DNA of 64,000 bases from Treponema sp. Marseille-Q3903 (GCF_014334335.1 NZ_JACSEU010000001.1:1054001-1118000), one strand, 5' to 3'; positions 44,084-54,009 are shown, counted from the first letter of the stretch. A program made the numbers and translations. Notes: a model not told the origin generated them from the letters alone.

Positions 44084-44494
44084 TTATTTTTCTTGTTTTT
44101 TTTGTGATAATTTATGTTTGATTTTTTGGAAAAGGCGCTTGAAGAAAAGATATATTTTATAAAAAAATCCCGGATTTCGGAGGCGATTGAGCCTTTTGTA
44201 GCCTTCCATCAGCTCGGAATCTGTAAAATCTTTTCGCTGGTTGTTCTCCTCAATCTCCATCTCTAGCTGGTCTATGTCTGTAATGTTATCTACAATGTTT
44301 GCGTTTATGCTCGTCCAGCCAAGCTGAATAGCTGATTGAAGTCGGCGTTCTCCTGCAATCAATTCATAACGGCTGTTCAAAGTGATTGGATTTAATAGCC
44401 CGTAAGTCCTTAGGCTGTCTTTCAAATCTTCAAGGTTTCCGAGGTCTTTGCGAACTCGTTTTTTTATCTTTATATCTTTAATCTGTACAAGCAT
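44084..44494 (-). CDS. Single-domain ParB/Srx-fold protein
   Basis: A 136-residue protein with only the ParB N-terminal domain (PF02195): IKDIKIKKRVRKDLGNLEDLKDSL, then ELIAGERRLQSAIQLGW with the CTP-binding GERR box. The helix-turn-helix and dimer domains of chromosomal ParB are absent; instead, a basic amphipathic tail (YLFFKRLFQKIKHKLSQKK) is present, which could touch membrane or nucleic acid. GGAGGG precedes the ATG. It follows PBP1A by 25 nt on the same strand, so the two are probably cotranscribed. Confidence 0.8.
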   Translation of the reverse strand: MLVQIKDIKIKKRVRKDLGNLEDLKDSLRTYGLLNPITLNSRYELIAGERRLQSAIQLGWTSINANIVDNITDIDQLEMEIEENNQRKDFTDSELMEGYKRLNRLRNPGFFYKIYLFFKRLFQKIKHKLSQKKQEK

Positions 44495-44519
44495 AATTCC
44501 CTCCGATGCAACTTCAATT

Positions 44520-47066
44520 TTATTCCATCAAATAGTTATAATCAAGGGCGTTGTCTTTTGTCTCCGGCTCTTCTTCATTTTCATCATCGCTGTCGGAAGT
44601 GTCTGATGCAGAAAGCGGTTTGTTGAGGTCATAAGTGAGAGGCGTAAAATCGTAATCAAGGCTGAATTTTTGCCCTGATTTATACATCAGTTTTTCGAGA
44701 CGTATCAACGAAAGTTTTGAAGTTGAAGAATTTGAGTGAATTTGGCAAACTTCTGTCGGTTGAGTTCCTTCAAGATACCATTGCGTTGTTTTGTGATCTC
44801 CGCACGCTTCTGTTAAAAGTTGACCGCTTTCGCTACAGACTGTAACTTGAATTACGCCTGAAGCAGGTTTTATCCAGTCTTTGTAAGGTAAGTCTGCATG
44901 AACTTTGCCAAAATATTCGCCCCATGCATGACCTGCAAGTGTAGAACCTGTAATTCTCAATCCAAGTGATTGACCGGGTCTGTCAAATCCAAACCAAAAT
45001 GCAGCCGAATAATAAGGAGTGATTCCGCAAGTCCATGCATCTGCCCAGTTTTGTGTTGTTCCTGTTTTTCCACCGGCAGGCATGTGATAAAAATTTCCAT
45101 TCGCGCCGTGGTATTCAAAACGCCACCTTTGTTTAGCAAGTGTACCAACGCCATTGTTTACAGTCTGTTCAAGAAGCTTAGTCATGACAAAAGCGTTTTG
45201 AGGTGAAATAACTTGAATCTTTTCACCTTTTGCGGCCTGTTCTTTGCGAATTTCAAGCTCAGGGTTCAAAATTACGTTTCCATTTTTATCCTCGACAGTC
45301 CTGATCGCCATTGGTTTTATATCTTTACCGCCGTTTGCAAAAATAGCGTAAGCACGTGCCATTTCAACGGGTCGAACAGAACATACACCGAGCCCGAGAG
45401 GGTAAACAGGGTCAAAAGAGCGTGAAGAAATTTCGTCTTTTGGAATACCTAAAAGCGCAACTGCTCTGTTTATCGCCGCTTCAAAACCTATACCGTCGAG
45501 CACTTTAAGAGACGGAACGTTCATCGAACGAATCAAAGCATAATATAAAGGTACGTTTCCTACCCATTCTCCGAGGAAGTTCAAAGGAATGTAAGGCTTT
45601 CCATCTGCTGTGTGAAATACAACCATGCTGTCGGAAATCTGGGTAGTCGGAGTAAATTTTCTTGAATCAATCGCGGCTGAATAATAGAGAGGCTTGAACG
45701 CTGAACCCGGTTGAATTTTAGCCTGGGTCGCTCGAATAAACTGATTATCTGAATCAAACTTGCTTCCACCTACAAGGGCGTCGATGTAACCGTTTGAGTG
45801 GTCAAGCGCAATCATAGTTCCTTCAATCGTCGTCTTTTCTTCATTCTGTTTAGCTAGCGCCGTAGCCCGATTTACTATATTCACTTTGAGTTTGTCTGTT
45901 CCAGTCATCATTGAAACGACGTCAATAACAGGTGTGATTTTATTTATAAAAGTGCTGTTTGCAACTATTTCAGCGCGCTGTTCGCTGACTTTTAATTCAG
46001 GGATGTTGAGAAGAAGAGCCATCATCTCTGTAAGCGGAATATAAGTGTTGAATGCGACATCGGTTTTAGAAGAGTGTTCTTTTTTATAGCGTTCATTCGC
46101 GGTTTCAATCCATTCTGTCATAACATTTTGCGCAATCTGCTGGTGAGCTAGGTTTACTGTCGTGTTTACAGTGAATCCTGAAGTGTAAATATCGTCGGAA
46201 CCGTAAATCATTCCTGTCAGTTCCCTGCGCACGTATTCACTGAACCACGGAGCTTTGTCATCGCGCATCATATATGCCGATGTCGACGTACGAGTGTAGT
46301 CAAAATTTGACCAATAGTTTTCAAAAGATTCATCGGCTTGCTGTTGTGTTATAAAACCGGACGCAACCATTGATTTTAAAACATATTTTTGACGGTCCAT
46401 CGCTCTGTTCGGATGGTCAAAAGGATTGTAAAATGCCGGGTTTGAAAGCTGAATTACGAGAATCGCAGCTTCGGCAGGCGTAATCTCAGTCGCCGAATGT
46501 CCAAAATAATATTTAGAAGCGGCATTTACACCGTATGTGCCACCGCCAAAGTAGATTTTATTCAGATAAAGTTCCAGAATCTCGTTTTTAGAGTAACGGC
46601 GTTCCATCTGAATCGCCCACCAAAGTTCCTTGAGTTTTCGCAAAATACTTTTGTCTGCACGATCGCAATAAAGCGTACCGGCAATCTGTTGAGTCAATGT
46701 CGAACCTCCACCTAGTGAACGACCTGTAAGGATGCCCGCAACGCCTCGAAAAATCGCTTTTAGGTTGTACCCGTTATGAGAAAAGAAGACCCTGTCTTCA
46801 CGTGTGATCAAGGCATCTACCATGTGCTGAGGAAGATTGTTGTAAGCGATGATTTCGCGTTTTTCATCAGATGCAAATTCTGTGATTATTTCGCCGTTTA
46901 TATCAAGAAGTTTTGTAGGAAGCGCTGTATCAAAATCTTTTATATATTCGGAATTTATTATATTTTTAGTTTCTGAAAGAGACCAGCCGAGAATCGCTCC
47001 CAGAATTATTGTATTAAGCAAAAAAAGTGCACTAAAAATAATTCCCGATTTTTTTATTTTTATCAT
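44520..47066 (-). CDS. pbpA: Bifunctional penicillin-binding protein 1A
   Basis: An 848-residue membrane-anchored peptidoglycan synthase. It has one N-terminal membrane helix (GIIFSALFLLNTIILGAI), the glycosyltransferase domain with EDRVFFSHNG and GGGSTLTQQ, then the transpeptidase domain with SxxK (GSAFKP, near residue 459), SMN (near 513) and KTGTT (near 665). The C-terminal tail is acidic (SDSDDENEEEPETKD). The promoter TTGTAT-17-TATAAT (47103-47075) ends 8 nt before the ATG, so the message is probably leaderless. Confidence 0.93.
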   Translation of the reverse strand: MIKIKKSGIIFSALFLLNTIILGAILGWSLSETKNIINSEYIKDFDTALPTKLLDINGEIITEFASDEKREIIAYNNLPQHMVDALITREDRVFFSHNGYNLKAIFRGVAGILTGRSLGGGSTLTQQIAGTLYCDRADKSILRKLKELWWAIQMERRYSKNEILELYLNKIYFGGGTYGVNAASKYYFGHSATEITPAEAAILVIQLSNPAFYNPFDHPNRAMDRQKYVLKSMVASGFITQQQADESFENYWSNFDYTRTSTSAYMMRDDKAPWFSEYVRRELTGMIYGSDDIYTSGFTVNTTVNLAHQQIAQNVMTEWIETANERYKKEHSSKTDVAFNTYIPLTEMMALLLNIPELKVSEQRAEIVANSTFINKITPVIDVVSMMTGTDKLKVNIVNRATALAKQNEEKTTIEGTMIALDHSNGYIDALVGGSKFDSDNQFIRATQAKIQPGSAFKPLYYSAAIDSRKFTPTTQISDSMVVFHTADGKPYIPLNFLGEWVGNVPLYYALIRSMNVPSLKVLDGIGFEAAINRAVALLGIPKDEISSRSFDPVYPLGLGVCSVRPVEMARAYAIFANGGKDIKPMAIRTVEDKNGNVILNPELEIRKEQAAKGEKIQVISPQNAFVMTKLLEQTVNNGVGTLAKQRWRFEYHGANGNFYHMPAGGKTGTTQNWADAWTCGITPYYSAAFWFGFDRPGQSLGLRITGSTLAGHAWGEYFGKVHADLPYKDWIKPASGVIQVTVCSESGQLLTEACGDHKTTQWYLEGTQPTEVCQIHSNSSTSKLSLIRLEKLMYKSGQKFSLDYDFTPLTYDLNKPLSASDTSDSDDENEEEPETKDNALDYNYLME

Positions 47067-47074
47067 GGTCTACC

Positions 47075-47103
47075 ATTATAGAGAAAAAAGAATATAGATA
47101 CAA
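47075..47103 (-). promoter_or_regulatory. Promoter of the PBP1A gene
   Basis: On the minus strand TTGTAT (47103-47098) and TATAAT (47080-47075) are spaced 17 bp apart, only 8 nt before the start codon. Confidence 0.75.
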
Positions 47104-47207
47104 GTTACAAGTTTTTCGTATGTATTTGTAGAAGAACTTCAACCTTGCTGATAAGAATCAGCTAGAGTTATCAAAATAAGATTTTTAATTTGACATAAAA
47201 TTAAACT

Positions 47208-47234
47208 AAACAATTTTTTTCAGCTTCCGAAAAT
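47208..47234 (+). promoter_or_regulatory. Possible sigma28-type promoter of the flgB operon
   Basis: TAAA (47208-47211), 15 nt, then TCCGAAAA (47227-47234) match the flagellar sigma consensus TAAA-N15-GCCGATAA at 6 of 8 positions in the -10 half. The flgB start is 43 nt further on. No good sigma70 pair competes, although a TATAAT stands at 47256-47261. Confidence 0.4.
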
Positions 47235-47276
47235 CAAAGTAGATGTAAACAAATTATAATTGGAGGAAAGCCAAAT

Positions 47277-47693
47277 ATGAACAGTTTTACGCGCTCAATT
47301 GACTTATTGCAGCGTGAAATGGATGTAACTTCACTTCGTTATCAGGTCAGTGCAAACAATCTTGCAAACAGTGAAGTTCCAAATTTCAAACGCTCTACAG
47401 TCAATTTTGAAAGTGAGCTGAAACGCGCACTTAATTCGGAAAAAATCGCTGCACAGGGACCACATCTCAACGTTACAGATGAAAGACACATTCAGATTAA
47501 TACACCTTATGATTACCGAGATGTTTCTCCTCGCCGTGTAGTCGATTATGTCTCTACATCAAAAGCGAATGGAAACAATGTTGACGCTGAGTACGAAGCA
47601 AACAACATTTTACAGATTCAGATGCAGTACAGACTTTTGACACAGTTGGCAGGTTTTGAATTTGAACAGCTGAATACTGCAATGAAAAAATAA
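47277..47693 (+). CDS. flgB: Flagellar basal-body rod protein FlgB
   Basis: A 138-residue proximal rod subunit of the periplasmic flagellum. It has the rod/hook N-terminal motif LRYQVSANNLANSEVPNFKR and a C-terminal heptad helix (NNILQIQMQYRLLTQLAGFE). GGAGG lies 9 nt before the ATG. It is the first gene of the basal-body operon. The protein is exported by the flagellar secretion system without a cleaved signal. Confidence 0.96.
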   Translation: MNSFTRSIDLLQREMDVTSLRYQVSANNLANSEVPNFKRSTVNFESELKRALNSEKIAAQGPHLNVTDERHIQINTPYDYRDVSPRRVVDYVSTSKANGNNVDAEYEANNILQIQMQYRLLTQLAGFEFEQLNTAMKK

Positions 47694-47803
47694 TTTTGAT
47701 TTGCTAGCCGCATAGTAAATGTGCAATGGCTGCAGCACTCGGAGTTTTTGCGAAATCATTTTCGAGTTTAAAAGTTTATCAGTTTTTTAAGGAGTAAAAC
47801 GGT

Positions 47804-48262
47804 ATGGGAATGTTCACTAGTATAAATATTGCTGCAACTGGAATGTCTGCAGAAAGGCTTCGCAGCGACGTAATTTCAAACAATATTGCAAACGCCTCAA
47901 CGACTCGTACTCAGGAAGGCGGCGCATTTAAAAAATCGACAGTTGTATTGAGACCTGTTTCAGATAAATCTGCGCAGTGGCGCACTCCGTTTGTCCCTTC
48001 GGATTTAGACAACGGTCCTGGAAAAGGTGTCAAAGTGATGGAAATCACAAAAGATACATCTCAGGGACGGCTTGTATACGACCCAGATCATCCCGACGCT
48101 TTTAAAAGCGGTCCGAACAAAGGGTATGTTGAATATCCTAATGTAAATATTGTAAATGAAATGGTAGATTTAATATCTGCGAGCCGTGCATACGAAGCCA
48201 ACGCAACAGTTATAGACGGTGCAAAAGATATGTTTAAAGCGGCACTTGATATCGGAAGATAA
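47804..48262 (+). CDS. flgC: Flagellar basal-body rod protein FlgC
   Basis: A 152-residue rod subunit. The start MGMFTSINIAATGMSAERLRSDVISNNIANASTTRT is shown here by its span; the C-terminal YPNVNIVNEMVDLISASRAYEANATV is the classic FlgC end. AAGGAG lies upstream. The gap of 110 nt to flgB holds no hairpin that I can see. Confidence 0.97.
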   Translation: MGMFTSINIAATGMSAERLRSDVISNNIANASTTRTQEGGAFKKSTVVLRPVSDKSAQWRTPFVPSDLDNGPGKGVKVMEITKDTSQGRLVYDPDHPDAFKSGPNKGYVEYPNVNIVNEMVDLISASRAYEANATVIDGAKDMFKAALDIGR

Positions 48263-48291
48263 GCGGTGTAGACTCTTGACAGGGTGGTGCT

Positions 48292-48690
48292 ATGAAAATA
48301 CCAGAATTAGATTTCGGCAAAGTTCAGTTGAATAGAACTGATGTAAACCATTTTGGAAATGGAAAAATAAAATCTGTCACACAAAATCTCTACAGTTCTG
48401 AGCCTGTCTCTAAAACAGCGGGGATCGATAGAAAATCTCAGGCAGCTTCAGTTCAGCCTGCATCTCAGACAAAGTCTTTTCAGGATTATCTTATTGAAGC
48501 GGTCAGCACTGTCAACACTCAGCAGATAGAAGTTGCTGATATTCAGGAAAAACTTATCACAAACCCTGATGATGTTGACATTCACGATGTTACAATCGCT
48601 ATGTCAAAGGCAAGAATGTCGTTGAACCTTGCTCAAACTGTTATCGACAGAATTGTCTCAGGCTGGAACGATATAACTACAACGAGGTAA
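48292..48690 (+). CDS. fliE: Flagellar hook-basal body protein FliE
   Basis: A 132-residue protein that joins the MS ring to the rod. The conserved region is at the C-terminus (FQDYLIEAVSTVNTQQIEVADIQEKLITN, then DVHDVTIAMSKARMSLNLAQTV type). The first ~60 residues are a low-conservation extension compared with the ~105-residue enterobacterial form. The GGGTGGTG site is weak, but the start fits the 29-nt gap. Confidence 0.93.
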   Translation: MKIPELDFGKVQLNRTDVNHFGNGKIKSVTQNLYSSEPVSKTAGIDRKSQAASVQPASQTKSFQDYLIEAVSTVNTQQIEVADIQEKLITNPDDVDIHDVTIAMSKARMSLNLAQTVIDRIVSGWNDITTTR

Positions 48691-48732
48691 TTTGCAAAAA
48701 GTGTCTAACTATCGTTAGTAAATAGTTTTTTA

Positions 48733-48761
48733 TTGTCAAATTTGTTTTTTTGTGCTACAAT
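48733..48761 (+). promoter_or_regulatory. Internal promoter between fliE and fliF
   Basis: TTGTCA (48733-48738) and TACAAT (48756-48761) are spaced 17 bp apart in the 126-nt fliE-fliF gap. This would allow fliFGHIJ expression apart from the rod genes. Confidence 0.6.
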
Positions 48762-48816
48762 TAATCAAATTTACTATTAAATTTAGTATTTTTGAATTCG
48801 TTCACGGGAGGGACAG

Positions 48817-50523
48817 ATGAACGAATGGCTTAAAAAGGTAACCGATTCAATCAAAAACATGTGGTCGAAGTGGAAACCGATACAAAAAGTCATATTATTT
48901 GGCATTATAATCGTTGTAATTGTCGCAATTGTTGCGGCGGCAAGGCTGTCTGCAAAGCCTTCTACTGTGCGTCTTTTTAATTCACCTGTAACCGATGAAA
49001 CTTCCAGAACAAAAATTATGGACAGGCTTTCTCAGGAAAATATTGACGCTTGGACAACAAGTGATGGCTACATATCCGTCGCCGATGATAGGACCGCACG
49101 CAAAATGCGTGAGATCCTGATCAGCGAAAACCTCGTTCCTTCTTCTGTAGATCCATGGGCAGGTTTTTTTGACAGAAGCTGGTCAACAACAGATTCGGAT
49201 CAGAACGTAAAACTTAAAAACTCAATCCAAAGACAGCTCAGACAGCATATCGAATCGATCTCCGATATTCAAATGGCTGATGTAAACATCGTTCTCCCAG
49301 AAGATAAATTGTTTACTGCTGATCAAAATCCTGTGAGCGCGAGTATCCTTTTAAAAGTGAAACCCGGCAGCACTCTATATCAAGATAAAAAAAGACTTCT
49401 TGGAATTCAAAATTTCGTTCTCTCAGCAATTGAGGGGCTCAAAGCGGAAAATCTTGTCATCACCGACAATGAAGGCAATCAGATAAACGATTTTGAAAGC
49501 ATGGCGGAATACGACCGTTTAACTCTGATTGAAAAGACAGAAAAATTTAAACTTCAGCAGGCTGCAAAAATTCGCGCCAAAGTTTTGAACCTTTTTGTAA
49601 ATACTTATACGGAAGACCGCTGCCGAGACATGGTTGTCACAATCGAGATGGATACTTCCGAAAAAACTAAAGACAAAACAGAATATAAGCCGTTTATAGT
49701 CCGTGAGGACAATCCTGATACTCCATACGATGATTCCGAAATAAAAGACGGCGTTGTAATTTCTGAACAGAAAGTAAATAAAGAATGGCAGGGAACAGGA
49801 TATAACCCGGAAGGTCCTGCCGGTGTTGAAGGTCAAAATCCACCTGTTTATAGCGATAATTCAAACGTGATCGGCAAGTCTGTTGAGACCGGTACAACTA
49901 CAAACTATGCGTACAATCAAGAACGCACGACAGAAAATACGGCGCCAAAGATTGACCGCATTTCTGTTTCTGTAAACCTTGATGGGAAGTGGAAAATCTC
50001 TAAAGATGAAAAAGGAAATCCGCTCATTGATGAAGAGGGGCATTTTAAACGCGTATACACGCCGATTTCCGAAGAGGATTTAAAAAAAGCCGAAGACAGC
50101 ATAAAAGGGGCGGTTGGATACAATCGTTCACGCGGTGACTTAGTCGTAGTTACAAATATTGCATACGATAGAGATACAGAATTTGAAGAAGAAGAAGCCG
50201 CTTATTTTTCAGCATTGCAGAGAAAACGAACGATTCTTCTTGTTCTTGTTGCTGTTGCTGTTGTCCTCGTCGGCTTTATCTTATTCCGTATTATCAGTCG
50301 TGAAATGGAACGCCGCCGCCGCGAAAGAGAAGCGAGACTTCTTGCAGAGCAGCAGGCAGCACGCGAGAGAGCACTTTGGGAAGCAAAAGACGATGGAATG
50401 GAAGTTACAATGTCTGTCGAAGAGACAAGGCGCATGGAACTTTTGGAGAACGCAGTTTCTATGGCAAAAGAGCATCCTGAAGACGTTGCAATGCTCATCA
50501 GAACTTGGTTGATGGAGGAGTAG
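48817..50523 (+). CDS. fliF: Flagellar MS-ring protein FliF
   Basis: A 568-residue membrane protein that forms the MS ring. It has an N-terminal helix (VILFGIIIVVIVAIVAAARL, about residues 26-45), the two ring-building motifs (including SADNPVSASILLKVKPG-type and the AEGL...NLVITDNEGN regions), and a C-terminal helix (TILLVLVAVAVVLVGFILF, near residue 473). The cytoplasmic tail that binds FliG follows it (RRMELLENAVSMAKEHPEDVAMLIRTWL). GGGAGGG precedes the ATG. Confidence 0.96.
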   Translation: MNEWLKKVTDSIKNMWSKWKPIQKVILFGIIIVVIVAIVAAARLSAKPSTVRLFNSPVTDETSRTKIMDRLSQENIDAWTTSDGYISVADDRTARKMREILISENLVPSSVDPWAGFFDRSWSTTDSDQNVKLKNSIQRQLRQHIESISDIQMADVNIVLPEDKLFTADQNPVSASILLKVKPGSTLYQDKKRLLGIQNFVLSAIEGLKAENLVITDNEGNQINDFESMAEYDRLTLIEKTEKFKLQQAAKIRAKVLNLFVNTYTEDRCRDMVVTIEMDTSEKTKDKTEYKPFIVREDNPDTPYDDSEIKDGVVISEQKVNKEWQGTGYNPEGPAGVEGQNPPVYSDNSNVIGKSVETGTTTNYAYNQERTTENTAPKIDRISVSVNLDGKWKISKDEKGNPLIDEEGHFKRVYTPISEEDLKKAEDSIKGAVGYNRSRGDLVVVTNIAYDRDTEFEEEEAAYFSALQRKRTILLVLVAVAVVLVGFILFRIISREMERRRREREARLLAEQQAARERALWEAKDDGMEVTMSVEETRRMELLENAVSMAKEHPEDVAMLIRTWLMEE

Positions 50524-50524
50524 T

Positions 50525-51637
50525 ATGGCAGACGAAGCAGCAGAAAAAACGTCATCGAGCCCTAAGCCAGTTCCAAAACCTGGTCAGTTAAAACCTGCTG
50601 GTTCTGGAAGCGGAAAAAAAGGGTCGGCAAAAGATTATAAAAGTTTAACAGGTCGTCAAAAAGCGGCGATTTTCCTTATTTCGCTTGGCCCTGAAGTTTC
50701 TGCGGAAATTATGAAACACCTTCGCGAAGATGAAGTTGAGACGCTGACATTTGAAATCGCACGTCAGGAAAAAGTAAACCCCGAGTTTAAAGATGCCGTC
50801 CTCGAAGAATTTCAGGAGTTGATGAATGCACAAAACTTCATCACGACAGGTGGTATCGACTATGCTCGAGAACTTTTGGAAAAATCTCTCGGTTCACAAA
50901 AAGCTATCGATATCATCAACAGGCTTACTTCAAGCCTTCAAGTTCGTCCGTTCGACTTTATCCGTCGTACAGACCCTGCGCACCTTTTGAACTTTATCCA
51001 GCAGGAATATCCTCAGACTATCGCGTTGATTCTCGCTTATCTTGAACCTGGAAAAGCAGCTGTCATCATGCAGAACCTCCCTGAAGATATGCAGGCAGAA
51101 GTTTCAAAACGACTCGCAACGATGGACCGTACATCTCCTGATGTATTGCGTGACGTTGAACGCGTATTGGAAAAGAAACTTTCTACTTTGTCTTCGGAAG
51201 ACTATACAGCGGCTGGTGGTGTTGAAGCTATCGTTGAAATTTTGAACCTTGTTGACCGTTCGTCTGAAAAGTCTATCATCGAATCACTCGAAGAAGATGA
51301 TCCTGATTTGGCAGAAGAGATTAAAAAGCGAATGTTCGTATTCGAAGATATCGTTATGCTCGACGACCGTGCAATTCAGAAAGTTCTGCGTGATGTTGAC
51401 CAACAGGAACTGGCAAAAGCGCTTAAATCTGTCGATACTGAAGTACAAGATAAAATCTTCCGCAATATGTCTAAACGTGCCGCATCTATGCTCAAAGAAG
51501 ATATGGAATTTATGGGACCTGTCCGCTTAAAAGACGTTGAAGAATCTCAGCAGAAGATTGTATCTATCATCAGACGACTCGAAGATAACGGAGATATCGT
51601 TATTGCTCGCTCCGGCGAAGATGAACTTGTTACCTGA
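50525..51637 (+). CDS. fliG: Flagellar motor switch protein FliG (canonical, FliG2 type)
   Basis: A 370-residue rotor protein that contacts the stator. It has a spirochaete-style Pro/Ser/Lys-rich N-terminal extension (~40 residues), the N-domain (GRQKAAIFLISLGPEVSAEI), the EHPQ-like QEYPQT motif, and the torque helix region (FEDIVMLDDRAIQKVLRDVD), with charged residues in the normal places. It overlaps no gene but starts 1 nt after the fliF stop, so it is translationally coupled. It contrasts with the divergent copy at 31910. Confidence 0.97.
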   Translation: MADEAAEKTSSSPKPVPKPGQLKPAGSGSGKKGSAKDYKSLTGRQKAAIFLISLGPEVSAEIMKHLREDEVETLTFEIARQEKVNPEFKDAVLEEFQELMNAQNFITTGGIDYARELLEKSLGSQKAIDIINRLTSSLQVRPFDFIRRTDPAHLLNFIQQEYPQTIALILAYLEPGKAAVIMQNLPEDMQAEVSKRLATMDRTSPDVLRDVERVLEKKLSTLSSEDYTAAGGVEAIVEILNLVDRSSEKSIIESLEEDDPDLAEEIKKRMFVFEDIVMLDDRAIQKVLRDVDQQELAKALKSVDTEVQDKIFRNMSKRAASMLKEDMEFMGPVRLKDVEESQQKIVSIIRRLEDNGDIVIARSGEDELVT

Positions 51638-51658
51638 GTCGCATAATAGGAAGTCAAT

Positions 51659-52591
51659 ATGGCAAAAACTGTATTTCGCCCGGGAGAGGCAAAAAATCTT
51701 GAAAATAAAGTAATGCTTCCTCTTTTCAAAGACTATACTCCTGTGGAAACAGATGTTGAAGAAGTTGTTGAAGAATACAAGGGACCTACTGCCGACGATT
51801 TGCGCAAAGAAGCTGAGCGATTTAGAGCTAATTTTGAACTTGAAAAAAAACAGATGATAACTGAAGCGCAATCTAAAGCTGAAAAAATCATAAAAGATGC
51901 CGAAGAGACTGCTTTTTTGGAAGTAAAACGTCAGACAGATCAGGCTGCCGTTATTAAAACAGATGCGGAAAACGAAGCTGAAAAAATTATAGAAAAAGCA
52001 AAAGCGGAAGCCGGGCAAATTATAGCTGATGCCAATTCTCAAAGAGAAAAACTTACGAGCGACGCACATCTTGAAGGTTTTAACCAAGGACAAAAAGAAG
52101 GCTACGACAGCGGTTATGCGGAAGTTGAACGCCTTATAAATAGAATGCACAAGATTCTTGAATCAGTTATGGCTCGCCGTGAAGAAATTCTTCAGGATAC
52201 TGAAAGTCAAATTGTTGAGCTTGTCATCTTGATGGCACGTAAAGTTGTAAAAATTCTTTCCGAAAATCAGAAAAATGTCATCATGGCGAATACTCTTGCA
52301 GCCCTTAAAAAAGTTAAGACTCGCGGCTCTGTAACGCTTAGGGTAAATATAGAAGATGTAAAACTTACATCGGCTCATGCTCAAGAATTTATTCAGCATG
52401 TTGAAAACGTCAAGGGAATAACTGTTCAAGAAGATTCTTCTGTCGAAAAAGGCGGATGTATAGTTGAAACAGATTTTGGCGCAATCGATGCTAGAATTTC
52501 TAGCCAGCTTACGGAACTTGAAAACAAGATTCTTGAAGTATCTCCATTGAAAACAATCAAACGACAGGATTCTCTCACCGGAGCAGATTGA
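51659..52591 (+). CDS. fliH: Flagellar export ATPase regulator FliH
   Basis: A 310-residue dimeric protein that recruits FliI. A long coiled coil rich in A, E and K covers about residues 50-150, followed by the FliH/HrpE domain (VELVILMARKVVKILSE, then VKLTSAHAQEFIQHVENV). It is longer than the ~235-residue E. coli form. The stop TGA overlaps the fliI ATG. Confidence 0.9.
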   Translation: MAKTVFRPGEAKNLENKVMLPLFKDYTPVETDVEEVVEEYKGPTADDLRKEAERFRANFELEKKQMITEAQSKAEKIIKDAEETAFLEVKRQTDQAAVIKTDAENEAEKIIEKAKAEAGQIIADANSQREKLTSDAHLEGFNQGQKEGYDSGYAEVERLINRMHKILESVMARREEILQDTESQIVELVILMARKVVKILSENQKNVIMANTLAALKKVKTRGSVTLRVNIEDVKLTSAHAQEFIQHVENVKGITVQEDSSVEKGGCIVETDFGAIDARISSQLTELENKILEVSPLKTIKRQDSLTGAD

Positions 52592-54009
52592 TGAAATCCA
52601 CATATACTGGGGAATTTAATTTTTCAAAATATCTCGAAAAAGTAATTGATGCAGAGACTATTTTGTACACAGGTCGTGTAACAGCAGTGCGTGGGCTCGA
52701 AGTTGAAAGCGAAGGACCTCGCTCTGTGATCGGCGAAATGTGTATCATAAAATTGCAAAATGGTGTTGTTTTACAGGCAGAGGTTGTCGGGCTCGATGAT
52801 AAAATAGTTCACCTTGCACCGTTTGGTGAGACAAAAGGAATAGAAGTCGGTTGTGAAGTTGTAGCAACCGGTCAGACGCTGATGGTTCCTGTGGGAAAAA
52901 ATCTTCTTGGACGTATGTTAAACGTCACAGGTCATCCGTGCGATGATAAAGGAGAGCTTGTTCCAGAAACTTATTATCCCGCAGTCGCAAATCCGCCTTC
53001 CCCAAATGAGAGAACTGATATAAACCGTAGGATCACAACTGGAGTTCGCTCAATCGACTCTCTTCTTACAGTTGGAAAAGGTCAGCGCCTTGGCATTTTT
53101 GCAGGTTCCGGAGTTGGAAAATCTACTATGTTGAGCATCATCGCGCGAAATACAAATGCAGATGTAAATGTGATAGGGCTGATAGGGGAACGTGGACGTG
53201 AAGTTTTAGACTTTGTAAAACGAGATCTTGGTGAAGAGGGGATGAAACGTTCAGTGCTTGTCGTTGCAACATCTGATGAACCTTCAATCTGTCGTCTTCG
53301 CGCAGCTCAAGTTTGTACAGCAATTGCAGAATATTTTCGTGACCAGGGAAAAGACGTAATGCTGATGATGGATTCTGTCACGCGTTTTGCTCATGCTCAG
53401 CGTGAAATCGGGCTTGCAAACGGTGAACCTGCCGCTCAAAAAGGTTATCCGCCGAGTGTTTTTGATATGATTCCAAAACTCCTTGAGCGCTCAGGAACAA
53501 ATTTAAAAGGTTCAATCACAGCGTTCTATACAGTTCTCGTAGATGGAGATGATATGAACGAGCCGATTACGGATAAAGTTCGAGGTACGCTCGATGGACA
53601 TATTGTTTTAAGTCGAAAACTTGCACAGGCAAATCATTATCCGGCAGTTGATATTCTCCAGTCTGTTTCCAGGCTTTCAAGGCGTGTAACAGGAATGCAG
53701 ACACGCAAAGCAGTTGGGCAAACTCGCGCTTGGATGGCAACTTATCAGGAGAATGAAACGATGATTTCAGCAGGAATTTACCAAAAAGGTAATTCCACTT
53801 CGATAGATGAAGCGATAGATAAACATGAAGCAATTGAAGAGTTTTTAAAGCAGGACGAATATGAACCTTGCCCTATGGAAGAAACTCTTAAAAAATTCTC
53901 AGAATTGACAGGAATAGACATTCCAGAGGATGAATACGTCGAAAATCCGGCGAGTTTAATTCCGTCAACTGCACAGATTGTCGATGCAAGCAAGCGTTAT
54001 ACCGAATAA
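52591..54009 (+). CDS. fliI: Flagellum-specific export ATPase FliI
   Basis: A 472-residue hexameric ATPase that unfolds or delivers export substrates. Walker A is GSGVGKST (near residue 171), Walker B is MLMMDSVTRFAHA, and the F1-beta-like signature PSVFDMIPKLLERSG is present. ATG 52591 overlaps the fliH stop by one base; TTG 52588 is a less likely start. Confidence 0.97.
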   Translation: MKSTYTGEFNFSKYLEKVIDAETILYTGRVTAVRGLEVESEGPRSVIGEMCIIKLQNGVVLQAEVVGLDDKIVHLAPFGETKGIEVGCEVVATGQTLMVPVGKNLLGRMLNVTGHPCDDKGELVPETYYPAVANPPSPNERTDINRRITTGVRSIDSLLTVGKGQRLGIFAGSGVGKSTMLSIIARNTNADVNVIGLIGERGREVLDFVKRDLGEEGMKRSVLVVATSDEPSICRLRAAQVCTAIAEYFRDQGKDVMLMMDSVTRFAHAQREIGLANGEPAAQKGYPPSVFDMIPKLLERSGTNLKGSITAFYTVLVDGDDMNEPITDKVRGTLDGHIVLSRKLAQANHYPAVDILQSVSRLSRRVTGMQTRKAVGQTRAWMATYQENETMISAGIYQKGNSTSIDEAIDKHEAIEEFLKQDEYEPCPMEETLKKFSELTGIDIPEDEYVENPASLIPSTAQIVDASKRYTE

